Shown: positions 12,668-23,963, counted from the first letter of the stretch. The stretch is 64,000 nt of DNA from Athripsodes cinereus (GCA_947579605.1 OX388316.1:17673290-17737289); one strand, 5' to 3'. Program-made: numbers and translations. Notes: generated by a model from the sequence alone, not told the origin.

Positions 12668-12750
12668 ATGGGGTAGCCAGATGATTTCCGTGCCAATGAA
12701 AAAGACATTCAGGATCATCACGGAATGCTGTGATGGCATAGTAAGAGTAT
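12668..12750. mobile_element. Family S palindromic remnant
   Basis: The left part (12668-12715) reads as a minus copy: atggggtagccag, then ttccgtgccaatgaaaaaga and cattcaggat. The right part (12718-12750) reads as a plus-oriented tail: cggaatgctgtgatggcata followed by gtaagag. Two opposed fragments are therefore fused within 83 bases, probably by deletion between two inverted copies. Confidence 0.6.
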
Positions 12751-14368
12751 TAATAATGTGAAATATTTTTTAAAAGTGGAAAAAAGTTGAAAAAGTGAAT
12801 GTCAGAATACTCGTTAATACCTATGTGAGGGTTTTAGGTGTCTATGTATATTCGTGATATTCTACGATTGACACATTTTCATATCTGTAATTGTATGCTG
12901 AACATGCTGTATATTTGATTATACAATATCAATCAATGTAATTAACGTCATATACTGTCATAAAATACATTAAAGACAAAAATGTTGTTTCTGAATTAAT
13001 ATTACTTTGGCCTTGATACCGGATATCAAAAAACAGCAAATTTCATATGAACATAATTCATCTCGTTAAGATCATCATATACAGTTGTATCACGCTGAGA
13101 CAAATCAAATTTATAGGCCAAATTACGAATGTATTTTGAGCAAATATTTCATTTAATTTAAATTAATTTTGTTGAATTCTTGCATCGATTTTAACAATGA
13201 AATAAACGACCAGGATTATAATAGAATACTATCGAATTTCAATAACGCGAATAGCCGCAACATACACAATAATTGCTATCATAATTTTTATACTTGTCTT
13301 AATCGTACTTCACTCATAAACAAATATTATTGTTGTTACGTATTTATGCCGGACTAAAGCTTTTCCTTGTAAAATTCAAACGTTTTGTCGCATTATGACC
13401 ATAAAATAATAATTTATTTCCCAAAATATCTTTACAGTACCAAGTATAACATTTTTCACTATTTTAACTCACATTTATGCACTCAATACTACCTCACTGG
13501 ATTTGCACCCGTATCGAGGGTAATATTTATTATAACAACTACAAAAAAAACATCATAAAAAAAATAATTAAAATAATTAAAAAAAAGGTCTTTACATCGG
13601 AATGCTACACAGCAGGCTTTCAGACCCGTCTAGTGTAAGGAGAAAAGAGTTTATCATAGTCTTCGTCGTAACACTCCCTTATGTAAATAACAACTGCTTT
13701 TTGAAAAATAAAAAAATTACATTACGGAACAATACTTAATTGATGATATAAATGAATTTGTGGTACAATATGATGAAACTATCCCTCAAAGCATGAGCTC
13801 TGCTGAAATTTGAGGGAATCAATTATGTTTTACTGTATATTTGTAAAGAAATTATTATTATTGCAAAATAAGGAGTTATTCCTGAATTGATATATTTAAA
13901 TTGTATTTTGAGTAGGGTTTCTTATTTAACCAGGGTTAACCTTAGGCCTGCGTAGTAAGACTGGTCTCAATTTCCGTTTTCTTTGTGAGTACAGCTAAAG
14001 ATGTTTAATGTGTGAGTGAGTTAAATTGACTAACTAATGGTTTTATTTCTATTTGGGCATACTACTTAATCCACCTATAATTTATAATTTGGCTTGTTGG
14101 TGATTATGCAATATGTTATAACATTACATTTGAGAAATAAGAAAATAGACTGGAATCATACGTGGGTTTTAAAGGATTATGTAAATATTAACATTTGCTA
14201 TATTCAGTGTTGAAGGAAATTAATTATTATAAGAGTAAAATATAATCTCTTATTACTATCTGCGGTAGGTGTGATATACATAATAATGTAACACATTTGT
14301 CTATACTCTATACGTATGTGCATTGCTCAAAATATTTTCAATTATTTATCTAAATGTAAATGTGGTTC
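12751..14368. other. Gene-less AT-rich stretch
   Basis: There is an A/T homopolymer-rich patch at 13540-13590. Frames longer than 60 codons are Asn/Ile-rich chance frames. No repeat block was recognised. Confidence 0.5.
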
Positions 14369-14611
14369 TGTGGAGCACCTGGTAAAGAATTGGTTTTCCA
14401 CTCTTTTCCGTAAGTTTTCGAGTGTACAGTAAAAGGCATGTGTTTAAAATATAAATATTTTTTATATCTTAACATCAGCGATGAGGTCTACCACCCACCT
14501 TGAATGTCTTAATTTTTTGTTGGTATGTACAAGGCAGCTTGCATGTTTATTATATGCAGCTGATCTACTGGCTACCCCGCTTGTGGGATATGCTGTGATG
14601 GTATAGTATAG
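14369..14611 (+). mobile_element. Family S element, full length
   Basis: It contains, in order: gtggagcacctggtaaagaa, actcttttccgtaagttttc, gtaaaaggcatgtgttt, atcagcgatgaggtctacca, ttgaatgtcttaatttt, gcagcttgcatgtttatt, actggctaccccgcttgtgg and tgctgtgatggtatagtata. It is a reference for the plus orientation. The tail is (TATAG)-like rather than the (TAG)n of the copy at 61477. Confidence 0.88.
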
Positions 14612-14839
14612 GTTTCGGTTTATCAATTTCATTTCAATGTTTATGTATATGTAATTTGATTTATTATTCTGAAAGATCAACTATTATTACTTACTCTGTG
14701 ATTATTCATGAGAAGTGATAGGATTCAATGCGTGTAATTCTGGGTTGATAAAAAGATTGTTTTTTTCTATCTGTATTTACTTTATTTTAATGTTTTCTTA
14801 TCTACTCAAATGTTTTTTATTTTATTATTTTGTTGGATT

Positions 14840-14996
14840 TTTGTTAACTTCAATGTTTATTCTCCATTGATAATGTTATAGGTTCTTGGTTGTATGTTTA
14901 CTTTTTTATATTTTTCTATTTATATGTAAATTATTTAATTTTTTGTTAAAGGCTTATAGCCGTTTATTTTGTAAAATAAATAAATAAATAGATATG
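14840..14996 (+). mobile_element. LINE 3' end with (AAAT)n tail
   Basis: The block ttaaaggcttatagccgttt is followed by attttgtaaaataaataaat and a few more AAAT units. This is a typical short LINE 3' UTR with overlapping AATAAA signals. No coding sequence remains upstream. Confidence 0.55.
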
Positions 14997-15046
14997 TTTC
15001 AATAAATAAAAAATAAACTATAAATCTTTTATCTAGGTTTTTTGTG

Positions 15047-15110
15047 GTCTGGTGGCAGAGTTTAGATTTTCAGTAGAGAGACTAGGTTTAAAACCACTTT
15101 TTTCAGATCT
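15047..15110 (+). mobile_element. Possible tRNA-derived SINE head
   Basis: tggtctggtgg fits the Pol III A box with one mismatch, and aggtttaaaacc resembles a B box (TTTAAA where TTCRA is expected), about 40 bases downstream. No second copy in the window confirms it. A chance match is possible. Confidence 0.35.
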
Positions 15111-15436
15111 ACTTCACATTCACGATACAGGCGTATAACTTAGTGTGAGGGTATTTGGTTTTCTTTATAAACCATATAATATAACTGTGCTTTGTTAAAA
15201 AAAAAAACAGTGCAATAGGTAGTTCTTTTGTCGACTATCGACATAAATTTTAAACTAAAAATTGTGACGTAATTTCAAAACTCTTATCGGTAAACTTAAT
15301 CCGACTGTCCGACCTGAAGAATGAGATTAAAAATTGCACAATCTGCATCATCAATTGTATACATTAACTATAATTTTCAAAAAAAAATCCACCTCAAGAA
15401 ATGAAAGCTTTGAGATTAACTTAAAAGATGGGCGTT
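15111..15436. other. Spacer upstream of the RTE insertion
   Basis: Host-side DNA with a poly-A run at 15198-15208. It includes the ATG at 15428, which lies outside the retrotransposon. Confidence 0.5.
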
Positions 15437-15450
15437 AATCACAATTTAAA
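15437..15450. repeat. Left target-site duplication of the RTE insertion
   Basis: aatcacaatttaaa is repeated perfectly at 17725-17738. The 14-bp direct repeat fixes the ends of the inserted element. Confidence 0.93.
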
Positions 15451-17724
15451 TACTTTCTACAAAAAGAAAGAACACAGGAAATGGACATGGAAAAGCCCTG
15501 ATGGCAAAACGAAAAATGAAATAGACTATATTATGACGGATAGAATGGATTACTGCAAAGATGTAACAATATTAAATCAATTTGACACAGGAAGTGACCA
15601 CAGACTTGTGAGAGCTTCCTTCAGAATAAACACAAAAGTTGATAGACATAATATGATCCACAAAAAACCCAAGAAGACTCCTACAGTAGAAATAATTACC
15701 AAACACCAAAGAGAATTCCAAAATGTACTGAAACAGAAACTTGAACCTATATCACATCTTTAAAACATAGAATTGAACAACCTCACAGATAAAATCACGG
15801 AAAACATCCAAACAGCTGTTAAGAAATTATCCTTTAGGCAAAGTTATAAAAACCATAAGCTTTCCCCGAACACAATATCACTGATTGAAGAAAGAAGACG
15901 AACAGATAGAAACTCAAATAGATATAAAATTCTTAATAAAACTATAAGAAGAGAGATAAGAAAGGATATCCGAAAGCACAACACGAATCTCATAATAAAT
16001 ACAATAGAAGCAAACAAAAACATGAAAGTTCTTAAATCAAACAAGAACTCCGGCAAATCCAATATCATCAAAATCATAAATAAAAACGGAGAAACAATAA
16101 ACGACAAAGATAAAATAATAGAATCAATACACGAATTCTATACAGGGCTGTATGAATCTAAAGCACCTCCACCATATACAGAAAATGACTTTATCGTTAG
16201 AAATGTCGGATCAGAAGAACTGCCAGAAATAGAACATGATGAAATTGAATACGCACTAAAATACATGAAAACCAACAAAAGTGCAGGAGAAGATCAAGTG
16301 ACAAGTGACATGTTAAAGTTAGGTGGTGAAGAACTGATTGGAGCTGTAAAAATACTTCTAAATAAATGCTTGGAACAGGAATGTATACCAGAAAAATGGA
16401 AAAATGCAGAAGTAATATTATTGCACAAAAAAGGAGATCCTGAAAACCTTGAAAACTATCGACCTATCAGTTTGTTATCCCATTTGTATAAACTTCTTAC
16501 CAAGATCATGTCAAACCGCCTAACGCCAAAACTAGACTCTTATCAACCAATTGAACAAGCGGGCTTCAGGAAAGGATTTGGAACAAATGACCATATACAG
16601 ACTCTACGCCTACTTATCGAAAAAGCCGCTGAATATAATATATCAATCCATTTGGCATTCATCGATTATAGAAAAGCCTTTGATTCTGTGGAACAGTGGG
16701 CAATAATGCAAGCACTCAATGACGCGAGAATCGACTCCAGATACTCAAGACTGATCAAATATATCTACGATCATGCTAAAATGGATGTGTGGGTTGATGA
16801 CGATACTAAAACTAATAGAATCGAAATCAAAAGAGGCGTTAGACAAGGTGACACCATCTCACTCAAACTGTTTACATTGGTCCTAGAAAATATATTTAAA
16901 ACACTAAAATGGGAACAAAAAGGAGTAAAGATAGATGGGATGTATCTGAACCACCTGAGATTTGCGGACGATATTGTGCTTATCAGTTGCGATCTAGAAG
17001 AGTTAAATAATATGATAAAGGAACTCCATGATGCCTCCCTGAAAGTTGGTTTCGAGATGAACATTGGAAAAACAAAAATTATGAGCCCTTCCAACAGCGG
17101 TCTCACCATAGACAATAAAACAATAGAACCTGTTGAAGAATACATTTATCTCGGACATAAAATCAAACTGGGGAAAGCAAACCAGACAGCAGAGATACCA
17201 AGAAGAATTGGATTGGGTTGGGCCGCCTTTGGTAAATTAGGTCACATTCTCAAAAATAAAGAAGTTCCCATTAACCTGAAAAGGAAGGTCTATGACACAT
17301 GTATCCTCCCTGTAATGACATATGGTCTTGAAACAATGACACTGACAGCCAATACCATACACAAATTAAGATGTGCACAAAGATTTATGGAAAGGCAAAT
17401 GCTAGGCATAAGTCTTAGAGACAGAGTACCAATTGTGGAAATCAGACGCCGAACAAAAGTTGCCGATGTGGTGGACCGTGTCACAAAATTGAAATGGCAG
17501 TGGGCGGGTCATGTGGCTAGACAGGGAACTGAAAGATGGACACCTAGAATCGTGAACTGGAGACCGTGGGATCAAAAAAGGGGAGTGGGTCGACCGCAGA
17601 AAAGATGGGTTGACGATATCGTCCATGTCGCGGGTAGGAGGTGGACAGCAGTCGCGCAGGAGAGAAAAAGATGGAGGAATATGGAAGAGGCCTACATCCA
17701 GCAGTGGAGAGATGGCTAGAGATG
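15451..17724 (+). mobile_element. RTE-clade LINE, 5'-truncated, young copy
   Basis: This 2274-bp insertion lies between perfect 14-bp target duplications. The 5' end is cut inside the endonuclease domain. The 3' end is very compact: only agatg lies between the stop codon and the duplication, as expected for RTE elements, which have minimal 3' UTRs ending in short GATG-like repeats. The reading frame is open except for one stop, so the insertion is recent. The upstream ATG at 15428 plus the first residues of that frame are flanking DNA and target duplication, not element sequence. Confidence 0.93.
15452..17719 (+). pseudogene. RTE endonuclease-reverse transcriptase, 5'-truncated with one stop
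   Basis: The frame encodes the last part of the APE-type endonuclease (EIDYIMTDR and the SDHRLVRA motif) and then a complete reverse transcriptase. One in-frame TAA at 15761-15763 separates the two; both halves are in the same phase. In the 648-codon downstream frame (from 15773), NYRPISLL is at about 228-235, AFIDYRKAFDSV at 295-306 (catalytic Asp 298), RQGDTIS at 357-363, and FADD with both catalytic Asp at 397-400. GRPQKRWVDD is at 606-615, and AYIQQW lies just before the stop. Residue 364 is Leu (ISLKLF), where this family usually has Pro (from memory). The enzyme nicks DNA and copies its own RNA by target-primed reverse transcription. This copy lacks most of the endonuclease and the 5' promoter region, so it cannot move by itself. 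Confidence 0.93.
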
Positions 17725-17738
17725 AATCACAATTTAAA
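17725..17738. repeat. Right target-site duplication of the RTE insertion
   Basis: aatcacaatttaaa, identical to 15437-15450. Confidence 0.93.
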
Positions 17739-18350
17739 CGGATATTAATTAACTCGTTATTTCATTTATCGTTAATGCCTTACTCTATTTATATTTCGCA
17801 GATACTTTTGATAACGTGCAATACTTTGTTAATAAGATATGTAGTACATAGGTAGATATGTAATATAATAGGAAAAAGATGTACCTACTATTACTAAATT
17901 GATTGTTGTATAAATGAACTACATATTAAGTACAAGTATCATCTATACTTAGAGGAAGTGACCCGGAAAATTATATTTCATATAAAATTTATTCTTATTG
18001 TTGTGGTACAGTACACTATGAGTACTAATTGCTATTGTAACCATATATTATATGCAGAAATCTTACGTACATTATGTTGGTTGTGTAATAGAAGAAAGAT
18101 AATCTCGTATTATTTTTATTAACAAAGTTTTTGATAAACCAACATAACTATATCCAGAACACGCTCTCAAATTAATAAGTAAACTGTGTCGTGAAAGTGG
18201 AGTCAGTTCACAGCAAAATTTAAATAATTTATGTTTACTTACTCAAAATAAGCTCAAAAATTTGTAGTTGAAAACAAAGTATCGTTGAAGGCAAACCGAA
18301 GTTACATTACTACACGTCAATGTTGTCGATCGACGGTACTTGATGAAAGT
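17739..18350. other. Gene-less AT-rich spacer
   Basis: Lies between two retrotransposon insertions. No repeat block or frame is recognised. Confidence 0.5.
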
Positions 18351-18363
18351 TGATATCAAATTA
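18351..18363. repeat. Left target duplication of the chimeric LINE insertion
   Basis: tgatatcaaatta recurs exactly at 19062-19074. Confidence 0.88.
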
Positions 18364-18574
18364 CTATACTATACTATACTATACTATACCCTCACGCCGT
18401 GTCCCAAGTGGGGTAGGCAGAGAGAACGGAACGCCAAACAGATCTATCTTTACACACTTCCTTCGCTTCCTCCACATTCATACAGTTCCTCATACACGCA
18501 CGTCGGTTCCTCTTACTCAACACGCGGCCGTCCTTGAGAATTTGATCCACGTGATCAAGCCACGTGGTTCTCGG
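18364..18574 (-). pseudogene. LINE RT C-terminus, fragment A
   Basis: The minus strand encodes the last residues of a non-LTR reverse transcriptase: a W/D-rich linker (WLDHVDQIL-like), RRACMRN-like, then RSVLSAYPTWDTA before a TGA that lies inside the conserved 3' end. It is the same subfamily as 29254-29905 and 59752-59892. The 3' UTR is essentially only ggg plus (TATAG)n. Confidence 0.8.
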
Positions 18575-19061
18575 TTACATACATACATACAAACCATCAC
18601 GCCGTTTCCCTCGCGGGGTAGGCAGAAAGGATCGAGCGCCACTTCCTACTATCCTTGCATTCGCTTCAGTCACAGTCATACAATTCCTCATGCATGCTCT
18701 CCTGTTTAATGTGCTCAATACGTGACTGTCCGGTAGGATTTTATTTAAATGATCTTGCCATTTGTACTCGATTCTCGGTCGTCCACGTCTCCGAGCACCA
18801 TTCCTCTCAGCCAAATATACCTTCATGGTCATTCTGTCCTCATTCATCCTTTCCACATGCCCAAACTATCGTAACTTATATACATTCATCCTTGTTATTA
18901 CACTAACTTTCATTCCACATTCCTCTCGTATATCATTGTTAGGTAGGTACGCACACGATCTCTTAGACTTTTACCACACGACCTTCTCAACGATCTCATT
19001 TCTACTTCATTTATGCCTCTTTGATCCTGTTTTAATCATGTCCACATCTCACTTGCATGCA
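18575..19061 (-). pseudogene. LINE RT C-terminus, fragment B (different subfamily)
   Basis: The minus frame has NEVEMRSLRRSCGKSLRDRV, then a FGHVERMNEDRMT block, GARRRGRPRIEYKWQDHL, LNRRACMRNCMTV and finally LPTPRGKRRDG at its 3' end. Stops and at least one frameshift near 18860-18960 show decay. Layout and motifs parallel fragment A, but the residues differ widely, so it is a sister subfamily. Its tail is (TATG)n, not (TATAG)n. Confidence 0.8.
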
Positions 19062-19074
19062 TGATATCAAATTA
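19062..19074. repeat. Right target duplication of the chimeric LINE insertion
   Basis: tgatatcaaatta, identical to 18351-18363. Confidence 0.88.
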
Positions 19075-19301
19075 TTATAAATAAACACTTTTATATTTAA
19101 TACTTCTGTCTATGGCTATAATAAGTAACAAATTTTTCTGCTATACATATTATGTACATCTATGAATTAATTTGAAGATTTCATCATTGCCTTTGTTCAA
19201 AGTATCTGAAGGTCTAGTGCCTTGTGTAATTATATCTGCGCTTTAAGTACGTCATGTATTATACGCGTAGAAATGACAACAGATATTATACATATAGGGA
19301 G

Positions 19302-19340
19302 AACCGAATACCGGATAAAAGGGGTATCCGGTATTCGGTT
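19302..19340. repeat. Perfect 16-bp hairpin
   Basis: aaccgaataccggata (19302-19317) is the exact inverse of tatccggtattcggtt (19325-19340), with a 7-base loop. It resembles the CCGGTATTCGG-type palindromes seen in some repeat families, but I cannot assign it. The DNA on each side is unremarkable. Confidence 0.9.
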
Positions 19341-19765
19341 TATTTATTACCTGGTCGGATATTAGATGGAAGCTCAATATAAAAAATAAATGAAAATAAA
19401 TAAATCTTTCTCGGCTATAAGAAAACACGAAAAAATATAAAAACTTCATGCGATATCTTACAGTCAACTCCGAATAGTATATACAAAATTAGATAAATTA
19501 ATATGATTATAAAAAAGATTAAAAAAATAGGTATCTGGATATAGGACAGTAATTTTATTTCGAAAGACATGAAACCAGAACAAATTAATTGGTTTATCAA
19601 TATAGTAAAATAAGTTCGTAATAAAAGAAAGAAAAATAAAAGAAAAATTGATAAGGGAACTAAATCTCTCAAAAATATATTGTTGCTCAAAACATTTTCA
19701 TATGCTTACTAATCCTGAAACACCTCCTCTTTCTCCACGAAAGATATAATGTCTATTACTATATC

Positions 19766-19816
19766 TATACCATCGCAGCATATCCTACAAGTGGGGAAGC
19801 CAGCAACTAACCGAGC
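19766..19816 (-). mobile_element. Family S tail fragment
   Basis: tataccatcgcagcatatcc is followed by tacaagtggggaagccagca, the family S tail in minus orientation. The rest of the element is absent. Confidence 0.7.
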
Positions 19817-20472
19817 GAGATAAAATAATTACTTATATAATGATAGGGGTGTCTAGACATTCGACTACCTACCTGCTTAAGAATCTCGCCAAATATCTGT
19901 TATTCGGAATCCCATTATTGTATTATTCGTTACCTACTAACTTGTACCTACATCATTAGCTATCAAAAAATGATGGATGATTTATTGAATAAAACCATTT
20001 GGTCCCCTCAATTTGTTGGTGAAAAGGCCAATCAACATCTTGTTTCTAAAATTGGTAGTAATACCTTATGGGTAAGTACATAGTATAGAATCGCAAATAT
20101 ATGGTACAATTTATGTACATATCAGGTAGGTACTTTAGACAAGTGATCTATTTGCATATTATTAAATCAGATTACCGCAGATCATCTAATAAATGGTTTT
20201 TATAATGTTATTACTATTTTATATTTGAATGAGAAGGTTGTATGCAAATTTGAATAGACAGTAAAATTTGTATTAATTTATTGAACTTTTAAACAGGTCT
20301 TCTTTAAAATGTCAATAGAAAAGTACAGTACACAACAGTTTGGCCTTACTATACATAGACACGGAGCATTGGGCGGGACATACCGTCAAGTGCTTTTAAT
20401 TTTCGATGAGTGATTTAAAACTTTTGAAATGGCAATCTTAATATGAAAAACTAATGTGGGAAGATCATAGAC
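19817..20472. other. Gene-less stretch
   Basis: No repeat block and no frame of note. A gggcgggacatac patch near 20371 is the only GC-rich spot. Confidence 0.5.
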
Positions 20473-20583
20473 TACATCTTTGATTCAGTGATAATGAATG
20501 CCACACATTCTTAATTTGACTTGCATGTTTTTTACTTTCAAAGGATCCACAGACTGCTGCACTTGTGGGTCGTAATGGTATAG
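20473..20583 (+). mobile_element. Family S element, decayed middle and tail
   Basis: gattcagtgataatgaatgc, cacattcttaattt, gacttgcatgtttttt and gctgcacttgtgggtcgtaa followed by tggtatag keep the family order with many substitutions. Confidence 0.6.
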
Positions 20584-21068
20584 ATAAATAGAGAAGATCT
20601 CAGACTTGTGGAAACTGGAACTATGAAAACTATACCTACGCGAAGTTCCTACCTGGTGTAGCGTAAATTGAGAAATTTAGTTACAAGTTTTTAAACGAAT
20701 ATCGATCTTAAAATAGCCGAGATAAAGAAGAAAAATATTCTATGATCATTGTGTACTTTTTTATATTGCTTACGACTTTTTCGACTTGATGACCCAGCTC
20801 TGACGATCCACTTTCACTATTCACCTTTTAGAATATGTCAGCGAGCGTTGGGGATGTCGTAGAAAGAGATGATTTATTGACGCCGTGACCTCCGAGTGGT
20901 AGAGTCTTGTTCCTGCAAAGAAAGAGAGAACGATTAAATTAATAAACAAATAATTATAATATATATCCTTTTATTTACCCAAATAAATAAAAGCCCCTTA
21001 TCCAGACGGTCGGTGGGTCTCATTCAGTGTATGTATACCCAGATTGGTACACAAAAATCATGAAATAA
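20584..21068. other. Left flank of the satellite block
   Basis: Single-copy within the window. It includes an agccccttatccagacggtc segment of locally higher GC near 20992. No terminal motif of a Helitron or TIR element could be recognised at the satellite border. Confidence 0.45.
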
Positions 21069-23462
21069 TATATCTACACTCCTAATATTATGAGATGATC
21101 TTAATACATGCGATATTAAATAATCAAATTGTATATCTACACTCCTAATATTATGAGATGATCTTAATACATGCGATATTAAATAATCAAATTGTATATC
21201 TACACTCCTAATATTATGAGATGATCTTAATACATGCGATATTTAATAATCAAATTGTATATCTACACTCCTAATATTATGAGATGATCTTAATACATGC
21301 GATATTAAATAATCAAATTGTATATCTACACTCCTAATATTATGAGATGATCTTAATACATGCGATATTAAATAATCAAATTGTATATCTACACTCCTAA
21401 TATTATGAGATGATCTTAATACATGCGATATTAAATAATCAAATTGTATATCTACACTCCTAATATTATGAGATGATCTTAATACATGCGATATTAAATA
21501 ATCAAATTGTATATCTACACTCCTAATATTATGAGATGATCTTAATACATGCGATATTAAATAATCAAATTGTATATCTACACTCCTAATATTATGAGAT
21601 GATCTTAATACATGCGATATTAAATAATCAAATTGTATATCTACACTCCTAATATTATGAGATGATCTTAATACATGCGATATTAAATAATCAAATTGTA
21701 TATCTACACTCCTAATATTATGAGATGATCTTAATACATGCGATATTTAATAATCAAATTGTATATCTACACTCCTAATATTATGAGATGATCTTAATAC
21801 ATGCGATATTAAATAATCAAATTGTATATCTACACTCCTAATATTATGAGATGATCTTAATACATGCGATATTAAATAATCAAATTGTATATCTACACTC
21901 CTAATATTATGAGATGATCTTAATACATGCGATATTAAATAATCAAATTGTATATCTACACTCCTAATATTATGAGATGATCTTAATACATGCGATATTA
22001 AATAATCAAATTGTATATCTACACTCCTAATATTATGAGATGATCTTAATACATGCGATATTAAATAATCAAATTGTATATCTACACTCCTAATATTATG
22101 AGATGATCTTAATACATGCGATATTAAATAATCAAATTGTATATCTACACTCCTAATATTATGAGATGATCTTAATACATGCGATATTAAATAATCAAAT
22201 TGTATATCTACACTCCTAATATTATGAGATGATCTTAATACATGCGATATTAAATAATCAAATTGTATATCTACACTCCTAATATTATGAGATGATCTTA
22301 ATACATGCGATATTAAATAATCAAATTGTATATCTACACTCCTAATATTATGAGATGATCTTAATACATGCGATATTAAATAATCAAATTGTATATCTAC
22401 ACTCCTAATATTATGAGATGATCTTAATACATGCGATATTTAATAATCAAATTGTATATCTACACTCCTAATATTATGAGATGATCTTAATACATGCGAT
22501 ATTAAATAATCAAATTGTATATCTACACTCCTAATATTATGAGATGATCTTAATACATGCGATATTTAATAATCAAATTGTATATCTACACTCCTAATAT
22601 TATGAGATGATCTTAATACATGCGATATTAAATAATCAAATTGTATATCTACACTCCTAATATTATGAGATGATCTTAATACATGCGATATTAAATAATC
22701 AAATTGTATATCTACACTCCTAATATTATGAGATGATCTTAATACATGCGATATTTAATAATCAAATTGTATATCTACACTCCTAATATTATGAGATGAT
22801 CTTAATACATGCGATATTAAATAATCAAATTGTATATCTACACTCCTAATATTATGAGATGATCTTAATACATGCGATATTAAATAATCAAATTGTATAT
22901 CTACACTCCTAATATTATGAGATGATCTTAATACATGCGATATTAAATAATCAAATTGTATATCTACACTCCTAATATTATGAGATGATCTTAATACATG
23001 CGATATTAAATAATCAAATTGTATATCTACACTCCTAATATTATGAGATGATCTTAATACATGCGATATTAAATAATCAAATTGTATATCTACACTCCTA
23101 ATATTATGAGATGATCTTAATACATGCGATATTAAATAATCAAATTGTATATCTACACTCCTAATATTATGAGATGATCTTAATACATGCGATATTTAAT
23201 AATCAAATTGTATATCTACACTCCTAATATTATGAGATGATCTTAATACATGCGATATTTAATAATCAAATTGTATATCTACACTCCTAATATTATGAGA
23301 TGATCTTAATACATGCGATATTAAATAATCAAATTGTATATCTACACTCCTAATATTATGAGATGATCTTAATACATGCGATATTAAATAATCAAATTGT
23401 ATATCTACACTCCTAATATTATGAGATGATCTTAATACATGCGATATTAAATAATCAAATTG
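21069..23462. repeat. Satellite/minisatellite array, exactly 38 copies of 63 bp
   Basis: The block is 2394 bp, which is 38.0 units of 63 bp. The unit starts tatatctacactcctaatat and ends ataatcaaattg. By eye, the only difference between copies is one site: gatattaaat in 31 copies and gatatttaat in seven (copies 3, 11, 22, 24, 27, 34 and 35 from the left). Every forward frame has stops. One reverse frame (21 codons per unit) is open in the majority unit, but the seven variant copies place TAA in it and it has no ATG. The homogeneity points to very recent amplification or ongoing homogenisation; a collapsed or expanded assembly is also possible. Confidence 0.97.
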
Positions 23463-23702
23463 TGAATGTTATGTAATTGAAGTTTTATTGCCTTATTTCG
23501 TTAAAGATATATCTAGAAACAAATTAGAAGATAAAGTAAGTAGTAATATAACACCAAGTCTATGTGAAATCACAATAAATAGATGACTACCTCCGGACAT
23601 ATAGAATTAATGACTATGTATGCTACTGATTTATGATGCCCTAAAACTGGAACAATAATTAATTATTCAATAAAACTGTTATACAACATTTGCCACATTA
23701 TT
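23463..23702. other. Right flank of the satellite block
   Basis: Ordinary AT-rich DNA up to the hAT-like MITE. No unit remnants occur beyond the last complete copy, so the array edge is sharp. Confidence 0.5.
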
Positions 23703-23710
23703 ATCTAGAG

Positions 23711-23955
23711 CAGATATTCCCAACCTTTTTTCGAACATCACCCACTTTGTGAGCTTTAGTGCACGCACAAAGACGTAAATTCAAAATCTTTTTCTCTGGT
23801 CTGGAATCTTTGTTTTTAGCTTGCAACTTTTAATATGTCAGCCACATATGTTTATGGGCCTTAGAGGTCCTCAATTCTCTCTGGCTTTCTACCCCCACTT
23901 TGGATGACTTCAGCACCCACTGGGTGATTGATATCGCCCCCGTTGGGAACCTCTG
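23711..23955. mobile_element. hAT-like MITE, 245 bp
   Basis: The left end cagatattcccaacc and the reverse complement of the right end, cagaggttcccaacg, form hAT-type terminal inverted repeats (CAGNGGTTCCCAAC). The 8-bp flanks atctagag (23703-23710) and gtctagac (23956-23963) share the tctaga core, the target preference of Charlie/Buster-like hAT elements. There is no internal ORF of note. The GC content is higher than in neighbouring DNA. Confidence 0.75.
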
Positions 23956-23963
23956 GTCTAGAC

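Larger units (their letters stand above)
18364..19061 (-). mobile_element. Chimeric LINE insertion with two 3' ends in one target duplication
   Basis: A single 13-bp duplication (18351-18363 and 19062-19074) encloses two head-to-tail minus-strand LINE 3' fragments. Fragment A (18364-18574) has a (CTATA)n tail touching the left duplication. Fragment B (18575-19061) has its own (CATA)n tail abutting A and its 5' end touching the right duplication. A's missing upstream part does not reappear beyond B, so B is not simply nested in A. A template jump during one reverse-transcription event fits best. Confidence 0.75.

Noticed and set aside
18340..19064. Plus-strand frames of 65-119 codons over the LINE chimera
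   Set aside because: They are antisense shadows of the reverse-transcriptase C-terminal coding on the minus strand.
21069..23462. Stop-free minus-strand frame of 21 codons per satellite unit
   Set aside because: The majority unit is open (21 codons per 63 bp), but the seven variant units put TAA in this frame, no ATG occurs in it, and the composition is not protein-like. An open frame in one of six phases of a short AT-rich unit is not surprising.
21069..23462. CRISPR-like array
   Set aside because: The units are contiguous with no unique spacers, and the DNA is eukaryotic.
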